A stretch of 56,207 nt of DNA from Chlamydiota bacterium (GCA_027451825.1 DAIDHZ010000010.1:1-56207); one strand, 5' to 3'; numbered from the stretch's first letter, positions 17,841 to 27,177 are shown. Notes: generated by a model from the letters alone, not told the origin. Made by a program: numbers and translations.

Positions 17841-19996
17841 TGGAAAGACTCGCTTAAAATCAGTTCTTGATAAATCCCTGAGGTCTTTTTTAATTCTTCA
17901 TGAGTGCCTCTTTGGACAATTTTTCCTTGGGTTAACACGAGGATTTCATGACAGTCTTGGATGGTGCTTAAACGGTGTGCGATCATTAAAGTAGAGCATT
18001 TACGTAGGGTGATTCGATCTGCGATCTCTTTTTCGATTTTAGAATCGAGGGCGCTCATGGCTTCATCTAAGATGAGAAGAGGTGGATTATAAAGAAGCGC
18101 TCTTGCAATTTCGATTCTTTGTCTTTGTCCTCCGCTCATGTTTTTGCCGCCTTCAAAAAGAGGTGAGTCGTACGCATTTTGTCTTGAGACAATTTCTTCA
18201 TGGATGCAAGCATCTTGACTTGCTTTGATGAGGACTTCTTCCGGAATTTTTGAGTTCCAAAGAGTGATATTTTCTCGAATGGTTCCTGAAAAAAGAAAGA
18301 TGTCTTGATCCACTGTTGCCATTGCGTTGCAAAGATCTTCTTTAGGGATGTCTTCTAAGGGAATGTCATCGAGAAGAATTTGTCCTGAGGTAGGATATAA
18401 AAGACGAGAGGCAAGTTTTGCAATGGTTGATTTCCCGCTTCCGGTGGGTCCTACGAGCGCGATTTTTTGTCCGGGTAAGATCGTAAAATTTAAGTTTTCA
18501 ATGAGAGGTGAAGAGGTCGGATCATACGTAAAAGTGACATTTTGAAATTCGAGCTTTCCTTCCCATTTTTTATTGAGGGGAGTGTTCTTTTTTTCGTAGG
18601 AAGGATCGATCGGGTTTTTGAGGACGTCATTTAAGCGGTCGAAATCGATTTGCATGTTTTGAATGAGTTGGTTAAATCCTATAAAACGGGAAATCGGCTG
18701 TAAAAAGTTGGTTTGTAAAATTTGCATGGCCATTAACATGCCGATGGAGAGCTCGCCTTCTATGATACGAAGGCTTCCGACACCTAAAAGGACAGATGCT
18801 GCGAACATTTGGAAAAAGGGAGGCAGGGAATTGAGAAGAACATCTTTTTTCCCAATTTCTTGGATATCGTTAAATGTGTGGGTATAGGAAGCTGCCCATT
18901 TTGTAAAAAAATCAGACTCGGCACCTTTTGCTTTGATGGTTTCTATATTTTGAAGGCCGCTGATTCCTTCTCGGACAGTCTTGGCTGTGTTTTGTTGAAG
19001 ACGAGCATAAGCATTGACACGTGAGCGGTAGATGATGCCAAGAACGAAAAAATTACAGATTCCGGCTGTGAGTCCAATCCAGGCGATGGTTGGATCGTAA
19101 ATGAACATTAAAAGAGCATAAAACACAATGAGACAAACATCGATTGCGGAAGATAAAAGAGTGTTGGAAAATATTGATGTTACAGAATCGTTCAGTCTTT
19201 GCCTGTAGGCGATTTCTCCGGAAAATCGTTGGTTATAGAAGCGGATGGGTAATTTTAAAAGATGCCACATGAATGTGCTTGAAAAGACAGAAGAAAGATA
19301 AACTCCAAGGCGATTGAGAAAGTGCTTTCGAAGGCCATTCAAAATGAAAGAAAACAGAAAGGTAATGAAGACAACGGCTAAAAAATCCCATCTCCAGGCG
19401 ATGATTTTTTGTGAAAAAAAGGTATTGATAAAGGCCATGAGAAAAGCAGGGAGTGCAAAACCTGGCAGTAGCAATAAGAAACCGGAGATAATGAGAAAGG
19501 AAACCGGATTTGGGATTTTTTTTAATTCAGTATAGATCTGCTGAGTGATGGACGGAGGCCTGCCCTCTTTTTCAAAGGTGTCTTTAGGCTTAAAAAGTAA
19601 AGTAATGCCACTGTAGCTTTTTTGAAAGTCTTCAAAGGAAATATAGCGATGGCCTAGCGCCGGGTCGTTGAGATAGACTTTGTTTTTACCAAAACCCTCG
19701 AGTACAAGAAAGTGTTTATATTCCCAAAATAAAATGGCAGGGTATTCAATTTCGAAAAGATCTTCGAATCGGAGTCTTTTTCCTTCTCCTAAAAGATCGT
19801 AGCTTTTTGCTGCTTTAATGAGATTAAACGCATTGCTGCCGCTTCTTGAGACGCCGCAATTGATACGTAGTTCTTCTAAAGGGAGATATTTGCCATAGTA
19901 TTGAAGAATAATGGATAAAGAGGCAGCGCCGCATTCGACAGCTTCCATTTGGATCACGCGGGGAGTTTTGATTCGTTTATACTTCCGGGATGACAT
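17831..19996 (-). CDS. NHLM-type ABC transporter with C39 leader peptidase
   Basis: 721 residues. Residues 1-150 form a bacteriocin-processing C39 peptidase: Cys22 in AVECGAASL, His95 in YKHFLVLEG and Asp111 in LNDPALGH make the catalytic triad that cuts after double-glycine-like motifs. Six membrane spans follow (about 165-440), then an ATPase with Walker A GPTGSGKST, signature MSGGQRQRIEIARAL, Walker B LILDEAMSALD and the switch His in MIAHRLS. It probably removes the leader from the precursor at 15356-15631 during export. It overlaps the HlyD-like gene by 20 bases and the second transporter by 10, showing one operon. Confidence 0.9.
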   Translation of the reverse strand: MSSRKYKRIKTPRVIQMEAVECGAASLSIILQYYGKYLPLEELRINCGVSRSGSNAFNLIKAAKSYDLLGEGKRLRFEDLFEIEYPAILFWEYKHFLVLEGFGKNKVYLNDPALGHRYISFEDFQKSYSGITLLFKPKDTFEKEGRPPSITQQIYTELKKIPNPVSFLIISGFLLLLPGFALPAFLMAFINTFFSQKIIAWRWDFLAVVFITFLFSFILNGLRKHFLNRLGVYLSSVFSSTFMWHLLKLPIRFYNQRFSGEIAYRQRLNDSVTSIFSNTLLSSAIDVCLIVFYALLMFIYDPTIAWIGLTAGICNFFVLGIIYRSRVNAYARLQQNTAKTVREGISGLQNIETIKAKGAESDFFTKWAASYTHTFNDIQEIGKKDVLLNSLPPFFQMFAASVLLGVGSLRIIEGELSIGMLMAMQILQTNFLQPISRFIGFNQLIQNMQIDFDRLNDVLKNPIDPSYEKKNTPLNKKWEGKLEFQNVTFTYDPTSSPLIENLNFTILPGQKIALVGPTGSGKSTIAKLASRLLYPTSGQILLDDIPLEDIPKEDLCNAMATVDQDIFLFSGTIRENITLWNSKIPEEVLIKASQDACIHEEIVSRQNAYDSPLFEGGKNMSGGQRQRIEIARALLYNPPLLILDEAMSALDSKIEKEIADRITLRKCSTLMIAHRLSTIQDCHEILVLTQGKIVQRGTHEELKKTSGIYQELILSESFQCL

Positions 19997-20585
19997 ACGA
20001 AATCGGCTTAATTACGTTGAGAATGACTTGAACCATTCCAACATTGCCATCGGAAATGGGCGTTGGAGGCGTTTTTTTTGAGGTCCATTGAATTTGATCC
20101 GTTTTCGGATCTACAATGGGTTTGATGATGAGGAGCGTTACGGGAGCTTTTCCTTGGGTGAGATATTCTTTTAAAGGCATCGATGGGATGGGATCTAATT
20201 GAGGCGCTAGCGGATCGACAGGGTATCTGCTGATTTCTAAAACGGTTGCTTCCATGATTCCATAGATGGAAGAATTAATGGAGTCTAGGGTTACCATTGC
20301 TTTCATGCCGGGATGAATTTCTTCCGATCCAAAAAGGGGGACAAATCCAAAAATGGTGAGCTCTTGAGAGCTTTGATCTTGAACGACGACGCATTTCCCA
20401 GAGATGGTGATGGGAAGCTTCCCTAGAAAAGACCAAGTCATGGAAGAAATTGCAAAGAGCGCGATGAAGATGATTGCAACCCATCCTCGAATTGTGATGA
20501 TTCGGACTGTTTTGTATAAATCTTCCAGCGATGTGATTTGTTCGATCCCGCGTAAAATAGTATCTTTGGGTTCTTGATCTGCCAT
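19977..20585 (-). CDS. HlyD-like NHLM secretion protein
   Basis: 202 residues from the ATG at 20585; a TTG at 20612 would add nine residues without a better ribosome binding site. Layout: short cytosolic part (DTILRGIEQITSLEDLYKTVRI), one membrane span (about residues 38-57, ending SSMTWSFLGKLP), then a beta-rich periplasmic part with the lipoyl-like ISGKCVVV start and a C-terminal VQVILNVIKPISYVIP strand. This is the shortened membrane-fusion protein typical of NHLM bacteriocin clusters, lacking the long coiled coil of classical HlyD. It should link the ABC transporters to the periplasm. It starts 36 bases after a HEAT-repeat gene on the same strand. Confidence 0.8.
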   Translation of the reverse strand: MADQEPKDTILRGIEQITSLEDLYKTVRIITIRGWVAIIFIALFAISSMTWSFLGKLPITISGKCVVVQDQSSQELTIFGFVPLFGSEEIHPGMKAMVTLDSINSSIYGIMEATVLEISRYPVDPLAPQLDPIPSMPLKEYLTQGKAPVTLLIIKPIVDPKTDQIQWTSKKTPPTPISDGNVGMVQVILNVIKPISYVIPEV

Positions 20586-20621
20586 CAAGTTTGATATAGC
20601 TTGAATGGTCAATTAAGGCAA

Positions 20622-22295
20622 TTACTCAGTAGCGCGCATGAGGAGTCCCATGAGGGCAAAGCGATTTTTAGGATTGCCTAGTTCGATGGCATTTAAGAGA
20701 AGACCAATTGATTTTTCATCGCGTCTACTTGCGATGGCTAGAAATGAGTCGATCAGCAGGCGCGATGTTTCTTCGGCAGTTAAAGAATAATCGGATTGCT
20801 CCATTCGATATTTCCAAGGAAGTAAGGGGCGAAGACGGATGAGTTCAGCCTCTTTTTGCTTCATGACCCAGGAGGTCATATATTCTTCGTAAGGTCCTTC
20901 TTCTTTAAGTCGATAGAGGGCAAGATGACAATAATCCCGAATCAGAGGCGCTGAGATTTTTTGAGTTCCTTGTTTAAGAAGCTGGATGGATTTTTCAGTT
21001 CTTAAGTTTTCTAAAAGAGAAATGAGTGTTGGGACAAGGTCGTTTTGCTGTTTTTGAAAGATGAGATAGGCAAGATCTAAAAAAGAGTCTTCGGGAAGAT
21101 AGATGGTTTCTTTCAAAAAATGTTCTCGAATGGCTGCCGAATAGCTTAAGTCGATTGTAGGGTCTTTCGCTCTTAATTCTGCAGAAGGGACAGCTTTAAA
21201 TGCGGTGACAGTGCGTCCAATGGATGAGATGGGATGAAAGGCTAGATTGCGTGAGTCTTCAATGAGGATTTCTGAAAGAATGGGAAGAGCGCGAGCATCC
21301 TTTCTTTGCAAAAGTGCAATGGCTGCATTGATTTTTACTTGGAAATCGGGAGATTTAGCAAGTTCTGCTAGAAGATCTTCTGTATCGGAGATTGATCCGA
21401 GACTGCTGATTGCAAAAAGGTTGTTTGATTTTGCCATTTCGAAAATCGCATCAAGAGCGCTTCTACTTCCAAGCTGTAAAAGAGCTAAGGCTGCAGCTAA
21501 ACGAATGGATGAGGTTGGAGATGCAGCTAATTTTTTGAGTTTCGGGATGGAAGAGCTATCTTTTAACATGCCGACGGCAAAGATGGTGGCTTCTACTTCT
21601 CCAATGTGAGAATGCGTCAGTCTTCTTCGAAGCATGGGAAGAAAGTCGTCTCTTCCGAGTCTTGCGATGTTGAGAATGGATTCGATGCGCACCTGAGGAT
21701 CCGGATCTTCTGCAAGTCTTTTTAAAACGCCGGTTGCTTCATTGGTTCCTAAAAGAGCAAAGAAAGAGGGGAAGTAAGGCTTAAAAGCGGGAGGTAAACG
21801 GAACATCAGCCCTTCGATTTGTCCGACTGCAAGAGGATGTTTCCGTAGGGCCATATGAAAGGCAGCTTCCATCCGCGTCGAGAGAAATTCAGAGCTCATT
21901 GCTTGATTGAGAAGATCATTGACTCGATCATCGCCAAATTGCGAAAGGAAATGAAGAGTGAGAAGTTGAACTTGAGGATCCGGTTGAACAAGTCCTTTTT
22001 CTAAAATTTCTAAAGCACCGAGAGATCCTGAAATGCCTGCGCCAAAAAGCGTCATGAGATACGATTGAGGATCTTCTGTCTGGATTCCTTTTTGAAGTAA
22101 AATAAGCCCCATCTGCTGAAGCATTTCAAAATTGTGTCTTCCGGTGAGATGGCAATATTCTCGGTAACGATCGAAGGCTCCTTCAAGATCGTTTTTTTGC
22201 ATGAGAAAAAGAGAGTGCATCTTAAGTTCTTCGCTAGAAGGAGCTCCCAGCAAAAGAATAGGCGCTACAAGAAGTAAAAAGATCTTTTTCTGCAT
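20622..22295 (-). CDS. exported HEAT-repeat protein
   Basis: 557 residues from the ATG at 22295; an upstream ATG at 22313 gives a slightly longer N-terminus and neither has a good ribosome binding site. A signal peptide covers about residues 1-19 (KKIFLLLVAPILLLGAP). The body is a run of HEAT-like helical repeats: DPQVQLLTLHFLSQFGDDRV, DPDPQVRIESILNIARLG, SPTSSIRLAAALALLQLGS, SPDFQVKINAAIALLQRKDA. Such proteins are scaffolds for protein binding; conserved large exported HEAT proteins occur in chlamydiae, role unknown. It precedes the NHLM genes closely and may share their transcript. Confidence 0.75.
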   Translation of the reverse strand: MQKKIFLLLVAPILLLGAPSSEELKMHSLFLMQKNDLEGAFDRYREYCHLTGRHNFEMLQQMGLILLQKGIQTEDPQSYLMTLFGAGISGSLGALEILEKGLVQPDPQVQLLTLHFLSQFGDDRVNDLLNQAMSSEFLSTRMEAAFHMALRKHPLAVGQIEGLMFRLPPAFKPYFPSFFALLGTNEATGVLKRLAEDPDPQVRIESILNIARLGRDDFLPMLRRRLTHSHIGEVEATIFAVGMLKDSSSIPKLKKLAASPTSSIRLAAALALLQLGSRSALDAIFEMAKSNNLFAISSLGSISDTEDLLAELAKSPDFQVKINAAIALLQRKDARALPILSEILIEDSRNLAFHPISSIGRTVTAFKAVPSAELRAKDPTIDLSYSAAIREHFLKETIYLPEDSFLDLAYLIFQKQQNDLVPTLISLLENLRTEKSIQLLKQGTQKISAPLIRDYCHLALYRLKEEGPYEEYMTSWVMKQKEAELIRLRPLLPWKYRMEQSDYSLTAEETSRLLIDSFLAIASRRDEKSIGLLLNAIELGNPKNRFALMGLLMRATE

Positions 22296-22345
22296 GCAGC
22301 AGATATATAGCATGCTTTGATTTTCTTGTATATTTGCTCGCTATT

Positions 22346-22403
22346 GAACAACCCCTCCTTGAAAAAGGAGGAGTCTTTTTTCCTCAAGGAAGGACGCTTA
22401 AAT
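22346..22403. repeat. 5' part of a compound hairpin repeat
   Basis: The stretch GAACAACCCCTCCTTGAAA to GGAAGGACGCTTAA contains the hairpin CCTCCTT-gaaa-AAGGAGG followed, on the plus strand, by a T-run. The same arrangement occurs at 39573-39636, where it runs on into a second module also found at 44533-44597. On the plus strand it looks terminator-like, but both flanking genes point the other way. Confidence 0.6.
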
Positions 22404-22407
22404 CAGT

Positions 22408-24315
22408 TTAGTCAGCGCTTGTTTTTTTCTTGAGTTTTTTGCCTCCGCTGATGGAAGGACTCTCTGCGTTGAGATCAACCCAGATTGGAGAGCTCCATGC
22501 CGTATGACCATTGCTTTGAGTTACACGGAGGTAATAGTATGTAAATGGAGGACGATTTGGATCTGGCTGGATGGAGACATTGCCCAAAAGATCGGAATCA
22601 TCCAGAGTAATGTCGAATTTTTCATCACCCGGTTTGAATGTTTTAAAGACTTTGCCGTTACGGATGATGGCGACTTCTGTAAGAGTTGTTGTCCCGATTG
22701 CATACCCTGTGATATGGCGGTTGAATTCAAGTCCGGGGCGTGCTTTGGTGTCGAGCTCGGAGCCCATGCTGAAAGATGCAATGTGGAAACCAAGGACGAT
22801 GCGCTCTCCTGTTGTTGCATAAGAGGAGCGGTTTTGTAGAGCTTCGGCAATGGATGATCGGGTATGTTCTTTCGCTAGAATTGCGGTAAGTCCCGGTGAA
22901 TATTGGGTGTTGCCGGCAGATATTAGATTTTGATAATAACCTCTCTCATCAAGACCTCCTGCGACAAATCCGAATCGATATCCTTTATTGAGAGCCTGCA
23001 TTAAAGATCCTTCTTGAGACTCTCCAATCGCTTGTTTACCGCCTCCGATAGGGTATTTATTGCCTTCTTTGGCTGTGCATTCAGATGAACCCCAGGCATT
23101 ATAAATTTCAACGACTCTTTCAAATTCCGGGTTGAAGTCTTCAAAATTATAACAGGTCTGTTTCCCCATGGTCATTACAGGAATTGAGATCATTTCTTTG
23201 GGGTGGTTTGTTTTAAAGATTTTTTTCAGAGAGTTGTTTTTGGAATCTTTTCGGCGCAAAATGGGTTTTGCATCTTTGGTATAGATGAAATGACGTAAAC
23301 CCTCGAGTTTTGGATCTCCCATCCATTGGAATCCGAGCATGGCAACGAAACGATCTTCTTCATTAAATTCCGTGATTTGTTGAACGATCATTTTCCAAAG
23401 ATCATTGGATGTTTCTTCCTCGTTTTCAAAACCGGAAATTGCAAAGAATTGCAAAGCTTTATCATCGCGGATATGGCGGAGTAATACTTCTATGTGTTCT
23501 TTAGAGGGGACTCGGTCTGATTCGCCGTGGAGCAGGCCCCAATACAAATTGAGTCCTGACTCGGGTAAGCATTTAATGGGGGGGGAGAAAAAGATTTCTT
23601 TTGTTTTGGTATTGCGAAGTTGAATTTTATAAATGCCGGGTTCATTGAAATAGAGGTTAGGCAGGGTGATGAATCCAGTTTCAGGAATGAAGAGTTTCCA
23701 GTTTAGATTCTCTCTTAAATGTTCGTAGCTAAGATCGATTAAGGTGCCTTCCGGTGCATTGGACGTTAAATTGCCATAGATATCTTCGAAACGGACAATC
23801 ACATCGAATCGTTTGTTGCGATGCACTAAAGAAGGGGCGATCACGCGGATGGATTTAAGCTCATTTCCTCGGATATCAAAGTGGAATGTTTCAACTTCTT
23901 TGTAATCACCTTTGCCTTTTGGATCGATAAAAAGATTGAAAGGTCTTTTTCTTTGGACTGTTTTTTGACAGGTATTGCCTTTTTCCGGATTGTTTTCAGG
24001 AGATCCAATGATGATTGAGATGCTCTCTCCGGTTTTGAGCTCCTGAGGAAGGGTGAATTCATAGGAGGATAATGATTTTTCAAATTCATTGGCTGCAATT
24101 TGCTTTCCTTCGACTTCAGCCCAAATCAGATTTTCTTTTTTCTTGAGGTTGGTTTGGGGGATCTGCCAGTCAAGAGGTCCTCCTGAGCTTGCAAGATCGA
24201 AACGGAGTTTTGTTCCTTTGGGTAGAGAAGTTGCGGTGGTGTATATAAATTTCCATGTGCCTGTTTTCCCGGCGACAGTAGCACTAGGTTCGCAAGAACA
24301 AATCGATCTACGCAT
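22408..24315 (-). CDS. DUF3604 family protein
   Basis: 635 residues; a TAGGAG ribosome binding site precedes the ATG at 24315. It follows the DUF3604 pattern: an N-terminal Ig-like beta region, then LYWGLLHGESDR (in most relatives WGDLHxHT), HIRDDKALQFFAISGFENE, MLGFQWMG, HFIYTKDAKPIL, VVEIYNAWGSSEC and FGFVAGGLDERG, ending in a C-terminal beta domain (TYYYLRVTQSNGHTAWSSPIW). The family is related to PHP-type metal hydrolases, with unproven activity; here some metal-site histidines differ. No signal peptide is seen. A lysine-rich tail closes the protein. Confidence 0.75.
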   Translation of the reverse strand: MRRSICSCEPSATVAGKTGTWKFIYTTATSLPKGTKLRFDLASSGGPLDWQIPQTNLKKKENLIWAEVEGKQIAANEFEKSLSSYEFTLPQELKTGESISIIIGSPENNPEKGNTCQKTVQRKRPFNLFIDPKGKGDYKEVETFHFDIRGNELKSIRVIAPSLVHRNKRFDVIVRFEDIYGNLTSNAPEGTLIDLSYEHLRENLNWKLFIPETGFITLPNLYFNEPGIYKIQLRNTKTKEIFFSPPIKCLPESGLNLYWGLLHGESDRVPSKEHIEVLLRHIRDDKALQFFAISGFENEEETSNDLWKMIVQQITEFNEEDRFVAMLGFQWMGDPKLEGLRHFIYTKDAKPILRRKDSKNNSLKKIFKTNHPKEMISIPVMTMGKQTCYNFEDFNPEFERVVEIYNAWGSSECTAKEGNKYPIGGGKQAIGESQEGSLMQALNKGYRFGFVAGGLDERGYYQNLISAGNTQYSPGLTAILAKEHTRSSIAEALQNRSSYATTGERIVLGFHIASFSMGSELDTKARPGLEFNRHITGYAIGTTTLTEVAIIRNGKVFKTFKPGDEKFDITLDDSDLLGNVSIQPDPNRPPFTYYYLRVTQSNGHTAWSSPIWVDLNAESPSISGGKKLKKKTSAD

Positions 24316-24422
24316 TGAAAACTCCTAAATAGAGTGAAGGGGTCTTGAATTTAAGTATTTTGCCTTAAAACCATCGATCTTACAAGAAGAATCTTTGGGT
24401 GTTGAGAAATCTTTTAAAAAGA

Positions 24423-24718
24423 AGAAAGAAGAATATAGACAGTCGGGTAGCTACACTAACGTTTCGCCCCCGCTGCCCTGGTGACCGAATTCTGACTTCG
24501 AAGACCAGTCGCGCGAAATGTTTGTTTCGCCTTTGGCGAAATTCATTTCGGGCGCGCTCCCTATCTCACCTTGCTCCTCGCCGAACCTCAGTTCGACTCG
24601 ATCGCTTTGCGGCGAGATTCTTCTTTGCCATAATCGGTCTCGGGCTGCTCACGGTTTCCCACTTCGTGGGTCCCTTCCGTTCGCAGTTTTTGCGCTACTG
24701 CTTGCGCATTTTCTTACA
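24423..24718 (+). repeat. about 290-bp repeat, copy 1
   Basis: Runs from GAATATAGACAGTCGGGTAG to the GCGCATTTTCTT end. The same sequence lies in inverse orientation at 24975-25275 and in direct orientation at 39286-39560. The frames inside are interrupted, so it does not look like an intact gene. GC-rich core within an AT-rich chromosome. Confidence 0.85.
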
Positions 24719-24751
24719 TTAAAACACTTGTATCTGTCGACTGAACTCTAA

Positions 24752-24916
24752 TAACTCAAGTTGCTAGTCGCTCGTTGACGATTACGGGCTGCGAGTGCCG
24801 ATCTCGAGGATTTCGCTCCTCGCCCAGAAGTTCTCACTCTAAGACTCGTCGCGAAATCCTCGGCCTCAGCCCTCTCGCTCCGTACTCGTCTAACGATCGA
24901 CTAGCAACTTGAGTTA
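24752..24916. repeat. 165-bp palindromic element nested between inverted repeats
   Basis: Starts TAACTCAAGTTGCTAGTCG and ends with the exact inverse CGACTAGCAACTTGAGTTA, with further inner complementarity (CTCGAGGATTTCGC against GCGAAATCCTCG). MITE-like in form and without coding capacity. It sits in the centre of the inverted pair 24423-24718 and 24975-25275. Confidence 0.7.
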
Positions 24917-24974
24917 ATAACATGAAAATATGCCATCTATTTGCTACACGCTTAGAGTTTTTGAAATAAGAACA

Positions 24975-25275
24975 TTGTAATATAAAAATTGCGCACGCAG
25001 TAGCGCAAAACTGCGAACGGAGGGGCCCACGAAGTGGGAAAGCGTGAGCAGCCCGAGATCGATTATGGCAAAGAAGAATCTCGCCGCAAAGCGATCGAGT
25101 CGAACTGAAGTTCGGCGAGGAGCAAGGTGAGATAGGGAGCGCGCCCGAAAATAATTTCGCCGGAGGCGAAACAAACATTTCGCGCGACTGGTCTTCGAAG
25201 TCAGAATTCGGTCACCAGGGCAGCGGGGGCGGAACGTTAGTGTAGCTACCCGACTGTCTATATTTCTTCTTATCT
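24975..25275 (-). repeat. about 290-bp repeat, copy 2 (inverted)
   Basis: Reverse-complement copy of 24423-24718, nearly identical through the GC-rich core and diverging only in the terminal AT-rich edges. Together the pair makes an inverted repeat about 850 bp across in the gap between the DUF3604 gene and corC. Confidence 0.85.
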
Positions 25276-25292
25276 TCCTTCTTTTTTTCTTC

Positions 25293-26594
25293 TTAATGAT
25301 TGCTGCTTTGAGGGGATCTAGGGGTGATTTTTACTTTCTTGATAGCGCGTTCGTTGGAAGAGATGACTTCTAGGTCAAAAGCATCATGAGAGAGCCTCCA
25401 GCCCTTGGAAGGGATTGTTCCTGCGCAATGGTATATGTACCCGCCTAAAGTTTCATACTCAGGGTGTGTAGGAATATGAATGCCGAGTTGTTCCGCGATA
25501 TCAATCAAAGTCATTTTGGCGTCAATAATCCAGCCGTGACCCGGGATTTCTATGAATGGATGTTCTTCATCGATATCGTATTCATCTTCGATCTCTCCAA
25601 CGAGCTCTTCCAAAATGTCTTCAATAGTGGCAATCCCTTCCGTTCCTCCGTACTCATCAACAATGATGGCCATGTGGATCTGTTGGCTGCGAAATTCTTG
25701 CAGCAATTGTGAAATTTTTTTGTTTTCAGGAGCGTAAAGTACCGGTTTTGCCAGTTGTTCAAGAGGAAGGTTCAGGTCTTGATTTGAAGAAGTGTAATAT
25801 TTAAGAAGATCTTTATAAAGGACGACCCCGACGATTTGATCGAGAGTCTCCCTATAGATAGGAATTCGGCTGTAGCCTTCTTTAGAAAAGAGGGTTGCGG
25901 CTTCCTTGATGGGGGTGTCTGCGCTTAAACTAAAGAGATCGACTCTCGGGACCATGATCTCTTTGGCGACCCTTTCTTTAAAATTGATAAAGGAGCTAAT
26001 GAGTTTCTGATCGCTGATATCGAGATGGCGTCCAAGTTCAGATTCTAAAATCATTTGTTTCAGTTTTGATTTATCTGTGAGCTTTTTTTCTTCTTTTTTG
26101 GTGGTTTTTTTTACCCATTGAGTGGCTTTAAAGATCATGCCTGTGATTGGCAAGAGGAGAATAAGATAAATAAAAGAGATCGGCGTTGTAAGTTTTAAGA
26201 TCATCTTGCTCCAAAGACTCGCAAAGAGTCTTGCTAACACATCGAAAAGGATAAAGATGATCAGAATAATGGAAGCGCATGCAATGAAAGATTTTGGGGT
26301 GATGCTAATGTTTTCTTTTGCGGTGAAGAATGTAATAAAAAATAAAAAAGAAAAAAGAGTGTAGAGAAGTTGATAAATGTGTCTACTTAAAGAGATGATG
26401 AGATAGTAATTGTCCCATTCTTGTTTGATAAGAATGGTTTTTAAGGTGATGTTCCAAAAAGGAATCGGAAGAAAGTAGTTTTGTAAAGTTTCTTTGGATC
26501 GAAATTTCCCAAGTTGAATGAATGCCGTAAGCGACATGGTGAGAATAAAAAAACCAAAAAGAAAAAAAAGAGGAACGATAGGGCTATTTAACAT
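25293..26594 (-). CDS. CorC/HlyC-type CBS-domain membrane protein
   Basis: 433 residues. N-terminal membrane part with about four spans (residues 8-165, DUF21/CNNM-like position), then a CBS pair starting at [21 protein letters not shown], containing [23 protein letters not shown] and [25 protein letters not shown] split over two stretches, and a C-terminal CorC_HlyC domain ([31 protein letters not shown]). The family is associated with magnesium/cobalt efflux and membrane ion homeostasis. It overlaps ybeY by 11 bases; the same corC-ybeY pairing exists in Chlamydia. Confidence 0.88.
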   Translation of the reverse strand: MLNSPIVPLFFLFGFFILTMSLTAFIQLGKFRSKETLQNYFLPIPFWNITLKTILIKQEWDNYYLIISLSRHIYQLLYTLFSFLFFITFFTAKENISITPKSFIACASIILIIFILFDVLARLFASLWSKMILKLTTPISFIYLILLLPITGMIFKATQWVKKTTKKEEKKLTDKSKLKQMILESELGRHLDISDQKLISSFINFKERVAKEIMVPRVDLFSLSADTPIKEAATLFSKEGYSRIPIYRETLDQIVGVVLYKDLLKYYTSSNQDLNLPLEQLAKPVLYAPENKKISQLLQEFRSQQIHMAIIVDEYGGTEGIATIEDILEELVGEIEDEYDIDEEHPFIEIPGHGWIIDAKMTLIDIAEQLGIHIPTHPEYETLGGYIYHCAGTIPSKGWRLSHDAFDLEVISSNERAIKKVKITPRSPQSSNH

Positions 26595-27063
26595 CTAAAA
26601 TGGGATATATCTTTTTTAGGCATTTTTTTTCCATCCTGCGCATGATTTTGCGATCTTTAGGATCAATATCATCGTAGCCGATGAGGTGCAGTATTCCGTG
26701 AATAAGATATAAAATCATTTCTTGAAAAGGATCTAGTTTATGGGATTTTGCATAGGAAACGGCAACAGATGGGCAGATAAAGATTTCTCCAAGATGCGGC
26801 GCATGCATGGGAAATGAGATGCAATCAGTTGGGGAAGGATCTTGGAAAAACTGATCGTGAAGTTCTTGAATTTTTTTTTCTGTCACAAAATAAACAGAGA
26901 GAAATTCTCGTTCGATGTTTAGATATTCAGAGAGACAATGAATCACATCTTGAATCAGACGCTTCTTGATGGGAAGCGCCTTTTGACGATTTTCTATATG
27001 AACGAGAAGTCGGTTAGGCTGATGGAGTTTTTGGAAGGCCTGTGACTTTTTTGTCTTTGCCAT
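26584..27063 (-). CDS. ybeY: rRNA maturation endoribonuclease YbeY
   Basis: 159 residues. The zinc site reads HGILHLIGYDD (residues 122-132); the canonical motif is HGxLHLxGYDH, so two histidines are present (122, 126) but the third ligand is Asp132. The rest fits: SVYFVTEKKIQELHDQF, the S/D block DCISFP (often DVLSFP) and GEIFICPSVAVSYA. YbeY acts in 16S rRNA 3'-end processing and ribosome quality control. The start at 27063 overlaps the upstream small basic protein gene by 50 bases; no other ATG in frame gives a complete protein. Confidence 0.88.
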   Translation of the reverse strand: MAKTKKSQAFQKLHQPNRLLVHIENRQKALPIKKRLIQDVIHCLSEYLNIEREFLSVYFVTEKKIQELHDQFFQDPSPTDCISFPMHAPHLGEIFICPSVAVSYAKSHKLDPFQEMILYLIHGILHLIGYDDIDPKDRKIMRRMEKKCLKKIYPILDVK

Positions 27064-27172
27064 CGACCCATTTGCCTAATTTACGTAGTACATCAATACG
27101 CTCGAAGCGCTTGAGAACGTTTCTTTTCGTGCCGCCTTTATTCGATTTTCCGTAACTTGAATGTCTTGTCAT
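27014..27172 (-). CDS. Chlamydiae/Verrucomicrobia-type small basic protein
   Basis: 52 residues beginning MTRHSSYGKSNKGG and continuing TKRNVLKRFERIDVLRKLG and KWVDG, ending GLPKTPSA. The KRNVLKRFERI block and GLPK end match the small basic protein family described for Chlamydiae and Verrucomicrobia, thought to be ribosome-linked because of its charge and conservation. An AAGGTA ribosome binding site precedes the ATG. The gene overlaps the start of ybeY by 50 bases in another frame and lies five bases behind the next small gene, so all three should be co-transcribed. Confidence 0.82.
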   Translation of the reverse strand: MTRHSSYGKSNKGGTKRNVLKRFERIDVLRKLGKWVDGKDKKVTGLPKTPSA

Positions 27173-27177
27173 TGGAT

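Noticed and set aside
24834-25178. Minus-strand 114-residue frame and the plus-strand 107-residue frame at 24399-24722
   Set aside because: They look alike because they translate the two inverted copies of the 290-bp repeat; no ribosome binding site or protein family supports them.
24420-25275. Repeat island considered as a CRISPR array or an intact insertion sequence
   Set aside because: There are no short regular repeats with spacers, and no transposase frame; the units are long inverted copies.
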